Positions 14,520-24,327 of a DNA stretch of 64,000 nucleotides are shown here, piece after piece (positions within the stretch are counted from its first letter, which is position 1; each line of letters begins with the position of its first letter). The notes below the pieces were generated by a model. It worked only from the letters and a program-made list of their open reading frames with translations. It was not told the DNA's origin and ran no database searches. A program made the position numbers and the translations under genes. Source of the DNA: Candidatus Methylophosphatis roskildensis (GTDB lineage Bacteria > Pseudomonadota > Gammaproteobacteria > Burkholderiales > Rhodocyclaceae); NCBI GenBank assembly GCA_016708905.1, contig JADJEV010000001.1, forward strand, positions 620,001 to 684,000, read 5' to 3'.

Positions 14520-16790
14520 TCATGGGCCACTGGCCATCACGCGCCAGACATCCGTCATGAGATCCAGGTGTTGTAAGCCACGCCAAAGAGTCTCTGTGCC
14601 GGGTTCACCATCGGACTTACGCCCCAGGAAACCGCCTATCTTGGCCACCATGCGGATGGCTTCGCGCAGGCTGAGCGCCTGTTCAGGCGGCACGGGATTC
14701 TTCGTGCTGTAGGCAACCAGCGCTTTCCACTCGGCTTCTTCAAAATAGACATCGCAGGGCAACTCGGGAACCTCACGCCCGAGCTTGACCATATGATAGA
14801 TGCGCCAAGCTACGACCATGTCGATGGCCAAGCAGGCCTCCAACCGGTCACCGTGACCGAGCCGGCGATCTTCGATGCGGCAGCCGCTTTTGAGCGTGCG
14901 ATGAAACACCTCGATACCCCAGCGCTGGGTATACCAGGCCACTTTCTCGCACGCCTGCTCGAAGCTCTGCACGGCGAGCGTGGTGAGCAGCCGCCATTCG
15001 ATGGGTTCGACGCCCTCGGGCGTGTCCTCTTCTTTGGCCAGCACCGTCCAGATCTCGAGCGCGCTCAGGTGCGCCTTGTCCTGTGGCGCACACAAAGTCA
15101 GCGCGGCAAAGCGGATCGCCAGTTTGGCCTCGCGCGCTGGACGATTCTTCTGCCGAGGCAGTTTGACGATTTGATAGCCGGCGATCGGCTGCCTCTGGAT
15201 CGCCTCGAACAGGCGCGCCTGTTCGTCTTGCACTCTGGCGATCGTGCTGAGCACGAATGAGTAACTTCGGTCCCGCCGGCTCGAGCGCCGCTTGGGCAAA
15301 CAGCTCATAGATGTCCGCTTCCCGATCGCCCATACTGACCACAGTGAGCTGTGGATTGCGCTTTTGCACCGCCGCCACCGCCTGATAGCTCTTGAGCCAG
15401 CGATAGCTCTCCTTCTGTTCAATTGCCAAGGCATGGCGCTGCGCCTTCTTGCCGAACGTCTGCGGATCACGGGCCCAACATTGCGCATCGACAAAGCCCA
15501 GCGGCACCCCTTGCACCGTCATCGCCAGGCTGCTGTGCAAATGCAAGCCCTGCGCACCGTCGGCCGTGGTGCCGATCGGACCCAGGCCCTCGATGCTCAG
15601 TTGGGTGTAGTTCACACTGGTGGTGTCTTGCGGTACCAGCACGACTGAACCCTCACCCAACTCGCTGATGCGCTGCTCGGTGGCCGCATAGTGCGGCTGC
15701 AACAAGGTCTCGAACAGCACGTCGTCGTTGGCCAGAAAACGATAGGCCGCTTGCATCTTGGTCGCGCTCCCACACGCTTCGGGTAGGTTGGCCATGGGTC
15801 GGGCCCAGAAATCACGCGCCATGCTCATCAAGCGCTGGGTGAGCCGCTCACTGAGCCGGCAGCGTCCGAATTCTTCTTCCGCCCAGTCAAGCGGGGGCTT
15901 GGCTCGGACCGAGGGCATCAGGCGCGCCAACTCGGGCGGCGCGGTCAATAGTTTGCGCCAGTTGCGTTGCAGCGGATAGACGAATACCTGTTTGCGCCCC
16001 ACTTGCCCCTGGCGCGCCCGATCCTGACGGCCCCGCCCCTGGGTCATCCCCAGATCGGTCCAGTTGGCCGCCCGGTAACAAGCGCCCGGGTAGCGGCTGC
16101 TATCCACAAAACTCTCGATCAGCACCGGTTTGTAGCCATAGTGCCGCTGCCAATCGCCGGCGAGCTGGCGGCTGGCCAAGCCCAGCACGTGCGAGGCCAG
16201 ATTCTTCACCTGGACCGAGGGCACAATCAGAAATCGACTGTTGCCCACGATCAGCGCCAAGCGCGCCGCGCGGGTGCCCTCGCTCCAACCGATCCACTCA
16301 TCGCGTACACCCAGCCGCCATGCCGCCGCGCTAAAACTCAAGCCGCCCAGAATCCCTTGCTCGCTTCTGATCAAATAGCGCAGCTGCGCCCGCACAGCGG
16401 CCCGTCGCCCAACGGGTGGTGCGCTTGCATCATCGCTCGCCACTGGCGCGACAAGGCTTTGTCGCCGTTGACCACCACCAGTTCAATGCGGCCCAGCTTC
16501 GACAGCCCCGCCTCGATCTGCGGCCACTGCATGGGCTCGGCTGGCCGCGGCCTGCGCGCGAGGAAACTCACCTCGCGCGCCGCTGGCAACTCGATCAGCC
16601 CACGCCGTTCAAGCTTGTTGAGCACAATCCGGCAGCTGGTCTCCTTCGGCCGCCCGTCAGCGTGCCGCCAGTCGAACCAGCCGCACACCACCCGTGCCAG
16701 CGCACCGCGGGTCAGATCAACGCCGCTGCGCACCGTCGCGCGAATGCGCGCTATGACTTCATCGTTAAAGTCTCTGCCGGCGATGACCAT
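14520..16790 (-). pseudogene. DruA domain fused to a Tn5-like IS4-family transposase (two frameshifts)
   Basis: Read across three frame segments this would be one protein of about 757 residues. Its first third has DruA (DUF4338) hallmarks: HHPLG, EWIGWSEGTRAARLALIVGNSRFL, NLASHVLGLASRQL, YGYKPVLIESFVDSSRY, CYRAANWTDLGMTQGRG. The rest resembles Tn5/IS50-type transposases: RLSERLTQRLMSMARDFW and ACGSATKMQAAYRFLAND (DNA binding), LVPQDTTSVNYT and VVSMGDREADIYELF (catalytic Asp), and YTQRWGIEVFHRTLKSGC (catalytic Glu with the Y-R-E-K pattern). Frameshifts lie near 16389 (a G missing from a run) and near 15236 (one extra base). The start is ATG 16790. The element ends were not found; its right edge lies between 16790 and 16843. 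Confidence 0.8.
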
Positions 16791-17055
16791 GTCGCGCAGA
16801 GTAGCGCAATAAATCTTCCTTGTCCAGCATGCCTAATGGTCAGCAGTGCCGACGCACGTATAGCGTCGATTCAGGTTGTAGCACGATTATTCGGAAGACT
16901 CGGGCGGATTTGGGTCAAACAGGTGGCCGAGAAGGCGCTTTTGCGAGTGCGCCTGAGCGCTGGCCCGGTCGGATTCGACAGCCCGGTGACGTTCGGGCAA
17001 TAGCGGGGCGCCCCGCGGCGAATGCAGGGATGGGACAGCGCGGTTTGCAGGCCTG

Positions 17056-18590
17056 TCAGGTGAAGCGAAGCTGGAACGGACGTTCCATGCGCTGTTTGAC
17101 CGTTGGCGGATCGAGCCATGGGCCGCTATAGGTGCTGCGCACGAATTGTATGAAGGCGCGCACACCGATCGCCAGATGCTGCGCGACCAGCGCGCTCGAG
17201 AAGCGTGCCAGGGTGTTGAGCAGGTGCGCGAGACGCATCAGGTAATGATAGCCGCGCATCGCGTTCCAATTCTTGGCGAAGAGATGCTCGTAGCGGTAAC
17301 CGTGGTGCTTTTCGACCAGGTTGCAGCTCTCGATCCCCCAACGGTGACGCGCCGCCAGATTGCAGCGTTGGTGGACGTTCTCGCGCCGCAGCTTTTGGCT
17401 TGAGATCCAGGCATGTTTGGCGGTCTTTGTCACGATCTCGCCGTCCTCGTCGAGCGCTTGCCAGTTTTCGCGGCAGAGCACGACGTGCACGTCGCGGTGA
17501 TGGCGGTGGTTGGGTCCGTATTCGTAACGAATGTCATTGACCCAACGAAAGTGCTGCGCTCGCTCGCCCCAGCTCTGGCGGTGTTCATTGTCGGGTTTGA
17601 ACTTCAGCAGAGCGCCGTATTCCGTCCACACCGTGGGCAGCGAATCGTCTTTGAGCACGATCATGAACTGCCAGTGATAATCGCGGCAACGCTCCAGCAC
17701 GGGCCCGTTGGGATACAGTCCGTCAAGCAGCAGCATCACCGCCAGGCGGGGAAAGGCCTTTTGATGCGCTCGGCCAGGCGGTGAAAGGCCCGCAGCTCGC
17801 AGTCCTGCTTGTTCTGCTCGGTGTCACCGTGCTGATAGTCGAGAAACTCGCTCATCAGCGGAATCACCATGCCGTTGTGAAAGCACAGGTTCGCTTCCAG
17901 GACATAGACGTGGTACTGATAGCGGGCGTGCTCGGGCGCGTCCTGATCGGACCCTGACAGACGCTTTTCCTGTAGCGACTCGCTCCACAAAGTGGCGCCG
18001 CCCACCTTCTGCGTGCCATCGATGGCGATGGGATAGCAGTTATTGATCCGGTAGTTTGCAAACTTCTTCTTGCGGATGAGCCGCTCGACCAAATCGATAT
18101 GTGCGTGCTCGATTTGGCCCACATCGATCTTGCTCAGCAGACGAAACAACGTATCGGCATGGGGCAAACTGTCCAACTCGGGGAACAGCAGCCGCAGGTT
18201 GTGCTCGAACATGGGCCGCGTGATATCGGTGTTGGCTTCCCGCCGTGAGCTGTAGTGCAGGACAAACACCAGGATGCCATACAGCATCAGGCTCACCAGC
18301 GCGTGCTTGAGCTTTTTCGGGTTGCGCGTGTCCTGGATCTGACGCAGTCGTTTAAGCAGCGTCGGCAGCTGCGCTCTGAACACGCGCGCCTGCTCGGTAA
18401 CGGCCTCGGTGCGCGCGTGACATTCTTCTTCAACGCTTTGGTAAGGGCTTAAGCGGCTGGCTGGGCTCGGCGGCGCAGGAACAATGAGTCCGGCGGCTTG
18501 TTGTTGCTGGCGCAACTCACGGTACTGGTGTTTTTTTTGAAGCGCTTGCTTGGCCGCCTCTCGTGCCGGACGCCGGCTCACTTTGCCCAT
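17056..18590 (-). pseudogene. DDE transposase of the druA insertion sequence, copy 1 (frameshifted)
   Basis: Same protein as the intact 511-residue transposase at 26533-28068, but the T-run at 17759-17762 has four T where copy 2 has five. This splits the frame after RLAERIK, just before the second catalytic aspartate. The start (ATG 18590) overlaps the druA stop as in copy 2. If the missing base is a sequencing error in a homopolymer, this copy is functional too. Otherwise it depends on copy 2 for transposase. Confidence 0.9.
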
Positions 18591-19507
18591 GGTTCGTGCC
18601 TTTCCTGGAGTTGATCGCAGCACAGCAGGCGACGGCACTGCGCCTGCAGCGCTTTGACGAAGATCAGCTTGGCAGAGCTGTGATAGTGCTTGCCGGGGCG
18701 CGCCAAACCGCGACCGCTGGTGTGCCCCAGCAACTGCCAGCCGGCGCCGCGGTAGCAGGTGCCGCGATAGTGCGCCGGATCGACAAAGCTCTCCAGCAGC
18801 AGCGGCCGGTATCCCCAGCACGCCTGCCAGTCATCGGCCAACTGGCGTGCCAGCTGGCCCAGCACATGGCTGGCCAAGTGCTCGATCCGCACCCAGGGAA
18901 ACACCAGGAAACGATTATTGTTGACCACCCAGGGCAGGTTCGCCAGGCGCTGGCGCGCACTCCAGCCGATCCAGCGATCACGCGGCTCGATTGCCCTGGC
19001 CGCGCCACACAGCAGCAGATAGCCCAGGCTTCGATCGGCGGCCTCAATGCGGTAGCGCGCCCAATAGCCAAACGGCTTGTGGTAGCCCAGCGGATGAAAG
19101 CGCTCGACATAGGCATTGCACTGCGCCACATCGTGCGCCTGCCCAAGCAGGCGCAAGCGCACCGGCCCAAGCTGCGCCAACGTGCACTGCACCGACTCAC
19201 CCGAGACAATCGGCACGCTGGGCGTTGCTGCCCTGTCCCGCCCGCTCGTCTGGTCGCCGCCCTGTGTGCGCCGCGCCGGCAGACGAATCTCGCCGCCCGC
19301 TTCCAGGCGCGCCAGCAACTTCCTGCAAGCCTCTTTCTTGGGCGCACCCGCCGGCGTGAGCCACCCCAGATGTTCGCACAGCGTGTCAGCCAATTCCGAG
19401 CGCGCCAACCTGGGAAAGCGCTCTATCAGAGTGCGGATGTAGGCAATATCTTCTGCGCCAATCTCGCGATTGCCTTGCCACAGGTTCAACCCATCAGATT
19501 GGAACAT
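18578..19507 (-). CDS. DruA-family (DUF4338) protein of the druA insertion sequence, copy 1
   Basis: This 309-residue protein reads the same as the copy at 28056-28985. After a helical N-terminal region of about 105 residues it shows the DruA pattern: FHPLGYHKPFGY (138-149), DRWIGWSARQR (177-187), NNNRFLVFPWV (196-206), LASHVLG (211-217), WGYRPLLLESFVDPAHYRG (231-249), CYRGAGW (251-257) and GHTSGRG (261-267). DruA is named from the Druantia anti-phage system, but here it is encoded inside a transposon next to the transposase, so a role in transposition (for example target or end handling) is more likely. Its biochemical activity is not known to me. Confidence 0.85.
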   Translation of the reverse strand: MFQSDGLNLWQGNREIGAEDIAYIRTLIERFPRLARSELADTLCEHLGWLTPAGAPKKEACRKLLARLEAGGEIRLPARRTQGGDQTSGRDRAATPSVPIVSGESVQCTLAQLGPVRLRLLGQAHDVAQCNAYVERFHPLGYHKPFGYWARYRIEAADRSLGYLLLCGAARAIEPRDRWIGWSARQRLANLPWVVNNNRFLVFPWVRIEHLASHVLGQLARQLADDWQACWGYRPLLLESFVDPAHYRGTCYRGAGWQLLGHTSGRGLARPGKHYHSSAKLIFVKALQAQCRRLLCCDQLQERHEPWAK

Positions 19508-19663
19508 CGCGTGAAAGCCCTTAAGGCGTGTTGGCTCACGCTCGATTATCCAAGACCGAAATCCGGCTGTCTAGCCCTTTCGCGAAGAAAATATTCTTGC
19601 CCGCGCTCCCACCCCTTGTAGCATCAGGGTTTCAGCACATGTGCGTCGGCACTGAATGGTCAG

Positions 19664-20852
19664 GGCTTTCAGGGCGGCATGGAGTCCCAAGGGTTCGAGG
19701 CAACGGAGCACTTGCTCGGCCACCATTTGATCGGCGCCGAGGCCACCGAACATGACGCAGCTCGAATGCTCGCGGGAGAGGATGCGCGTCGGGCATTGAT
19801 AGCGAATGCTTGTGGGCCCAGGGTACTGCACGATGAGCTTGGCCCCGCAATGGCCGCAGCGTAACAGCCCTGACAGCAATGCACCGCCGCTCCTGACCGA
19901 TCCGCGCACCGCACTGCCCCGGCCGTTGGTGTTGTGCGCCATCAGCTCCTGGTTGTGGCAATACAGGTCCCAGTCGATGTAACCCTCGTGGTTATCGGCG
20001 ATCATAACCGACCAGTCCTCGGGCTTGCGATGATGAGTACGCACGACGCGCTTGCGCCCCTGCTCGATCCGCAATTTGGATTTGCTGCGGCCGTACGCGT
20101 AGACCCCGGCATACATCGGGTTCTGGAGCAGGCTCAACAAGCTGTGGTAACGCGGCGTCTGCCAGGCGACGCGTTCGCTGCTGCTGGCGCTGCCCACTGC
20201 CGGCATATCGATGCACTGCTCACAGAGCCAGAAGTAAAGGCGCCGCGCACTGCCGAGCTCAGCGAACTTGCGAAACACCCGCTCGATGGCGGAGCGCACG
20301 CGGACGTCGGGATCCTTCTCGATACGGTCGTCACAGGATCGTACGTAACCGATCGGAACACGCATGAACAGTTCGCCGCGCTTGGCCTTTTGCTTAATGG
20401 CCTCTTGCGCGCGCTGTCTGAAGCTGGCCAGTTCCATCTCGCTGATCGTGCCCTTCATACCCAGTAGCAGCCGGTCGTTCATTTGCGCCGGATCATAAAT
20501 CCCCTCGGCGTCGATGAGCAATGCTCCAACGACGCTGCAAAATTCCAAAAGCGTATGCCAGTCTCGACCGTTGCGTGCCAGGCGCGATGCTTCGATGCTC
20601 AGGACCGCGCCGACATGGCCGTCGCACAGCAAGCCCAGCAGCCGTTCGAAACCGGGGCGCACCGTGCCTGAACCCGAGCGCCCAAGATCATCGTCAATGA
20701 CATCGACCTGCCCCCATCCCAATTCCCGAGCCCTCTCGACCAATGCGTATTGCCGGCGCTGGCTCTCCAGGTTGTTCTGTACTTGATCGGCGGTTGATTG
20801 ACGGACGGACGCACGCCCGACGCGACAGATGCTCAGCAGTAATCTTGCTCAT
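19664..20852 (-). pseudogene. Serine recombinase, N-terminal and central part (severed and frameshifted)
   Basis: From ATG 20852 (MSKITAEHLSR) the frame is disturbed near 20800, just before the VRQSTADQV segment that would carry the catalytic serine. It then runs cleanly through DDDLGRSGSGTVRPGFERLL, SIEASRLARNGRDWHTLLEF and GMKGTISEMEL (resolvase domain), a recombinase domain (PIGYVRS) and a zinc-ribbon-like CGHCGAKLIVQY segment. It ends at LHAALKALTI, where the 9-bp target duplication of the druA insertion sequence begins at 19663. The C-terminal part is at 13357-14241. The start overlaps the stop of the upstream helper frame as ATGA. Confidence 0.82.
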
Positions 20853-21006
20853 CACGCGCCTCCTCGTTGATCGTCACGGCCACCGCTTGCATCCACTGCA
20901 CCATTTGCTGCAGCAACTGTGCCTGAAGATCCCGCGGTAGTTGCGGCAGGGGCGCAGATTCGGCGTCTTCGAACAGAACTCTCTGAGCTATTTGGCGTGG
21001 CGGCAT
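20833..21006 (-). CDS. Small protein in the serine-recombinase element
   Basis: A 57-residue frame beginning MPPRQIAQRVLFEDAES and ending in an acidic tail, with a probable amphipathic helix around LQAQLLQQMVQWMQAVAVT. It overlaps the recombinase start by 20 bases, which suggests coupled translation. The function is unknown. It is believable because it follows the helper gene and precedes the recombinase on the same strand. Confidence 0.55.
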   Translation of the reverse strand: MPPRQIAQRVLFEDAESAPLPQLPRDLQAQLLQQMVQWMQAVAVTINEEARDEQDYC

Positions 21007-21244
21007 CGCGCTCTCCTGTAGGGCCTGTGCAGGCCGACAAAGATAAGAACGTCGATACCACACGACGAAGCGCAACCAACACGGCAACGGGCAGGCACGG
21101 TTCACTGGTGAGTTGCACCTCGCCGGCTGCGAGGTCAGTCATCCAGGCGGGAATTGATACGGTCGATCCATCAGGCCGTCGCACGACGTAACATGGCTCG
21201 TCATGGACCTGGTGCAGCCTGACCACCGCAAGGCGCTCACCCAC
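20852..21244 (-). CDS. DUF5372-like helper protein of the serine-recombinase element
   Basis: The first half (VVRYRFHPLVGERLAVVRLHQ, then CYVVRRPDGSTVSIPAWMTD) resembles small proteins encoded just ahead of this type of serine recombinase; I think the family is DUF5372, with moderate certainty. Homology extends above the GTG at 21244 to about 21271, but no standard start codon is visible there, so the true start may be lost or rare. The second half overlaps the 57-residue small gene in another frame and is low-complexity, so the real end may be earlier or altered by an indel. Confidence 0.45.
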   Translation of the reverse strand: MGERLAVVRLHQVHDEPCYVVRRPDGSTVSIPAWMTDLAAGEVQLTSEPCLPVAVLVALRRVVSTFLSLSACTGPTGERDAATPNSSESSVRRRRICAPAATTAGSSGTVAAANGAVDASGGRDDQRGGA

Positions 21245-21318
21245 GAGCGGATGAAAGCGATACCGAACTACGACTTCACGGGAGAGATGTTGACGGGCAG
21301 TATGTCGCCCAGTTGTTC

Positions 21319-21588
21319 AAGGCGATCAAGCAGAACCTGAAGATCAAGACCTTCGTCGGCACCTCGGCGAACGCCGTCAAGACCCAAATCTGGACAGCAT
21401 TGATCTCGATGCTGCTGCTGCGCTACCTGCAAATGTCTTCGCGCTTCGGCTGGAGTCTGGCCAACCTTGTAGCACTTTTGCGCATGAATCTCTTTACTCA
21501 TCGCGATCTGATGGCTTGGCTCGACCAACCATTCGCTACGCCGCCCGATCCGCAGGACAACCCGCAGGCCGTCTTGGCCTTCGCTTGA
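21319..21588 (+). pseudogene. IS4-family transposase, C-terminal part
   Basis: Starting at K-A-I-K-Q-N-L-K-I-K-T-F this is the direct continuation of the transposase interrupted at 13325. It contains the conserved tail GTSANAVKTQIWTALISMLLLRYLQ and ends with a normal stop 110 bases before the right inverted repeat. It cannot be expressed by itself, since the promoter and N-terminal domains are 8 kb away. Confidence 0.85.
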
Positions 21589-21698
21589 TCTTGGACAGCA
21601 CCCGCAGGCACGATCTTGATACCCCGTCATAACACGTCCGAAATCCGCGTCAATTCAAGGCAACAGATGACCGCTTTCGGCTATCTTGGACAGCAGTG

Positions 21699-22035
21699 AT
21701 CGTACATGGCAAAAAGTGACAGGTATCGGGGTTGCGGCGCGCAATCCAACCCGTCGTGTCGTGCGTGAGCAACCCTGCGCCGCAGGCGCAGTGCCGCTCA
21801 TGCCGCGTGATGCTGGAAGTGCTCGACCCTTGGGTAGCCCAAGAGCGCGGAGGGGTTGCTCGAACCTCTGACCGTTGTGCTTGGAGTCGCGCGCCGCACG
21901 CGCAGACTAATCAGTACCCCCCGAAGCGTCAAGCGCGCAGCCTGCGCATTCTGGCGATCGCAAGCCGACGCGTGGCCATTCGTAGACGGGTGCGAGCCAC
22001 CTTGTGGCAAGGAGGCTGCCCAAACCCTCGCCCGG
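21699..22035. other. Intergenic region between the IS4 right end and parB
   Basis: These 337 bases downstream of parB (on its strand) show no gene I can support. In many betaproteobacteria atp genes follow parB; none are seen, consistent with a rearrangement at the mobile nest. Confidence 0.5.
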
Positions 22036-22893
22036 TTAGGCGCTTCCACGCAGTCGATCGAGAATGCCATCGAGTTGGTCGAGGCTGCCGAACTCGATGC
22101 CGAGCCGGCCTGCACCTTTCTTGTTTGCCTTGATCACGACATTGGCGCCGATGGTGTCGGAAAGCTCGTCCTGCAGGCGCTGCAGGTCGCGATTGACCTC
22201 GGCCATTGCTGCACGATGGATCGGCGGATTCAATTCGCGGGCGACAACGCGTTCGGTTTCGCGCACCGACAGGCGCCGGGCGACAACGCGGTTGGCAAGC
22301 GCGATCTGGCCGGCGCCGCCCAGAGGCAGCAGCGCGCGCGCGTGGCCCATGTCGATGTCGCCTGCCATCAGCAACTCCTGCACCGGCTTGGCGAGCTGCA
22401 GCAGACGCAGCAGGTTCGACGCAGCGGGACGCGACCGGCCGACCGCATCGGCGGCCTGCTGGTGGGTCATGCCGAACTCGTCGATCAGACGCTGCAGGCC
22501 AGCTGCTTCTTCGAGCGGGTTGAGATCCTCGCGCTGGATGTTCTCGATCAGGCTCATTGCGAGCGCTGCCTCATCGGGAATATCACGTATCAGCACCGGG
22601 ACCGCGTCGAGGCCGGCCAGTTGCGCCGCACGCCAGCGCCGCTCGCCGGCAATGATCTCGAATCGCTCCGCGGTAATCTGGCGGACGAGGATCGGTTGCA
22701 TGATGCCCTGCGCCTTGATCGACGCGGCGAGCTCCTCGAGCGACCCGGGGTCCATCCGGGTACGCGGCTGGTATTTGCCCGGCCGCATCTGGGTGACTTC
22801 AAGCGTTCCCTGGTAGCCGGGATCGTCGCTCTTGTCGCCGGCCAGCAGCGCATCCAGTCCGCGGCCCAGCCCCTTGAGTCTTGGTGGTGTCAT
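22036..22893 (-). CDS. parB: Chromosome-partitioning protein ParB
   Basis: A 285-residue ParB of the chromosomal (Spo0J) type. The N-terminal part MTPPRLKGLGRGLDALL is the usual ParA-stimulating end. The GERRWRAAQLAG motif (CTP-binding box II) and SLIENIQREDLNPLEEA follow, then the helix-turn-helix that reads parS, around MTHQQAADAVGRSRPAASNLLRLL, and a C-terminal dimer domain. It binds parS; two candidate parS sites are at 29565 and 30376. It lies 33 bases after parA, in the operon mnmG-rsmG-parA-parB. Confidence 0.96.
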   Translation of the reverse strand: MTPPRLKGLGRGLDALLAGDKSDDPGYQGTLEVTQMRPGKYQPRTRMDPGSLEELAASIKAQGIMQPILVRQITAERFEIIAGERRWRAAQLAGLDAVPVLIRDIPDEAALAMSLIENIQREDLNPLEEAAGLQRLIDEFGMTHQQAADAVGRSRPAASNLLRLLQLAKPVQELLMAGDIDMGHARALLPLGGAGQIALANRVVARRLSVRETERVVARELNPPIHRAAMAEVNRDLQRLQDELSDTIGANVVIKANKKGAGRLGIEFGSLDQLDGILDRLRGSA

Positions 22894-22926
22894 CGCGACC
22901 TCCCTCGGTTTTGCTGCACGGTGTGG

Positions 22927-23697
22927 CTAAATCACCTGCATCCGCTCGATCATCTCTTCGGCGAACGCGAGGTAGGCCTGCGAACCCTTGGCGGATGCGT
23001 CGAACACCACGCCCGGCAGACCGTGGCTCGGCGCTTCGGCGAGCCGGATATTTCGCGGGACTATCGTGCGGAACACCTTGTCGCCAAAGTGCGCTTCCAG
23101 TTGTGCGGATACCTGCTGGCCGAGTGTATTGCGCGTATCGAACATCACGCGTAGCAGACCGATGATCTTCAAATCGCGATTGAGGTTGGCGTGCACTTTT
23201 TTGATGGTGTTGACGAGATCGGACAGCCCCTCCAGCGCGAAGTACTCACATTGCATCGGGATGATGACGCCGTTGGCGGCACACAGACCGTTGAGGGTGA
23301 GCAGCGACAGCGAGGGCGGGCAGTCGATCAGGACGAAGTCATACTCGTGGTCATGCGCGGCGAGTTCCCGCTTGAGACGTGTCTCTCGGTGTTCGAGTTC
23401 CACGAGTTCGATTTCGGCACCGGCCAGGTCGCGGTTGGCGGGAAGCAGATCGTATTTTCCCGCGGGTGACGCTGCCCGCACCTCATTGATGGTCGCCAGC
23501 CCGACCAGTACGTGGTAGATGGACCGGACGAGCGAACGCTTTTCCAGTCCGCTGCCCATGGTCGCGTTGCCCTGGGGGTCGAGATCGATCAGCAGCACAC
23601 GCTGCCCGGAGGCGGCAAGCGCTGCGGCCAAATTGACGCTGGTGGTGGTCTTTCCGACACCGCCCTTCTGGTTGGCGATCGCGAATATTCTGGCCAT
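22927..23697 (-). CDS. parA: Chromosome-partitioning ATPase ParA (Soj)
   Basis: A 256-residue P-loop ATPase with the deviant Walker A box KGGVGKTTTSVNLAAAL at residue 11, VLLIDLDPQGNAT (Walker A') and FVLIDCPPSLSLLT (Walker B). There is no N-terminal HTH, so this is a chromosomal Soj-type ParA and not a plasmid type. It drives segregation of ParB-parS complexes. The start at 23697 lies 11 bases after the corrected rsmG stop. Confidence 0.97.
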   Translation of the reverse strand: MARIFAIANQKGGVGKTTTSVNLAAALAASGQRVLLIDLDPQGNATMGSGLEKRSLVRSIYHVLVGLATINEVRAASPAGKYDLLPANRDLAGAEIELVELEHRETRLKRELAAHDHEYDFVLIDCPPSLSLLTLNGLCAANGVIIPMQCEYFALEGLSDLVNTIKKVHANLNRDLKIIGLLRVMFDTRNTLGQQVSAQLEAHFGDKVFRTIVPRNIRLAEAPSHGLPGVVFDASAKGSQAYLAFAEEMIERMQVI

Positions 23698-23708
23698 CGG
23701 GTGTACTG

Positions 23709-24327
23709 TTAGCTTCGCTCTATGACGATCAAATGGCGTGCGGCGTCCAGCCCGGGTACCTTGAGCGCCATGACCTTGTCGACTCGAAAGCCCGCTGGCA
23801 ACTGGGCAACCTCGTCGTGAGGGTTGACCCCTTCATCGCGTACCAGCGACCACTGGAATCAACGAGATGCTGTGTCAGGCGCACGAAATCCGCGATGTCC
23901 GAAAAGGCCCGGGAAATGACCGCGTCGAACTGCTCTTCGGGTTGCCATTGCTCGACACGTTCGTTGACGATCGTCGTGTTGCCGAGATCGAGTTCGGTCC
24001 TTGCCTGCTGCAGAAAGCTCGCTTTCTTGTGACTGGTTTCTACCAGGGCGACCTGCAGACCGGGGCGCGCGATCGCCAACGGGATGCCAGGCAGGCCGCC
24101 GCCGGTGCCGATGTCCGCAATGCTCCGAGCATCGAGGAACGGCAGAACCGAGAGCGAGTCCAGCAGATGATGGGTCACCATCTGCGATTCCTCGCGCAAC
24201 GCGGTCAGGTTGTAAACGCGATTCCATTTGGCCAGCAAGGCAGCGAAGGCCAGCAACCGTTGCTGCTCCTCCGGTGGCAATTCAAGGCCGAGCCCGACAA
24301 TGCCGCGCGTCAGTTGCTCGTCGATCA

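Larger units (their letters stand above)
16844..19654 (-). mobile_element. druA insertion sequence, copy 1 (2,811 bp)
   Basis: The ends are exact: CAGTGCCGACGCAC at 16844-16857 and its inverted copy ending at 19654. The flanks carry a perfect 9-bp target duplication AATGGTCAG at 16835-16843 and 19655-19663. The element carries druA and a DDE transposase gene overlapping by 13 bases. It is one base shorter than copy 2 because of a T missing from the run at 17759-17762, which breaks the transposase. It sits at the edge of the severed serine recombinase gene. Confidence 0.95.
13326..21318 (-). mobile_element. Serine-recombinase element inserted into the IS4 transposase gene
   Basis: The left junction is after TTGTTCTTC (13317-13325) and the right junction is at TTGTTC|AAGG (21318/21319). 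Removing the segment rejoins the transposase codons ELFF-KAIKQN in frame. Inside, on the minus strand, are a helper-like gene, a small gene and a serine recombinase, itself split by two further insertions. The 6-bp TTGTTC shared at both junctions may be the recombination core. The ends are inferred from transposase continuity, not from repeats. Confidence 0.7.
12332..21698 (+). mobile_element. Outer IS4-family insertion sequence, split by an 8-kb nested insertion
   Basis: The ends carry matching inverted repeats: CACTGTTGTCCAAAACAGC at 12332-12350, and CACTGCTGTCCAAGATAGC on the minus strand ending at 21698. Transposase coding sequence resumes at 21319 at exactly the residue where it stops at 13325. 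Without the nested DNA the element would be about 1.37 kb, a normal IS4-family size. I found no target duplication between the flanks, so one flank may have been changed by deletion or recombination. Confidence 0.8.

Noticed and set aside
18563..19621. 352-residue plus-strand frame opposite druA (also at 28041-29099)
   Set aside because: Shadow of druA; it is conserved between copies only because the whole IS is duplicated.
12320..21710. Target duplication around the outer IS4 element
   Set aside because: I compared the flanks and found no matching direct repeat.
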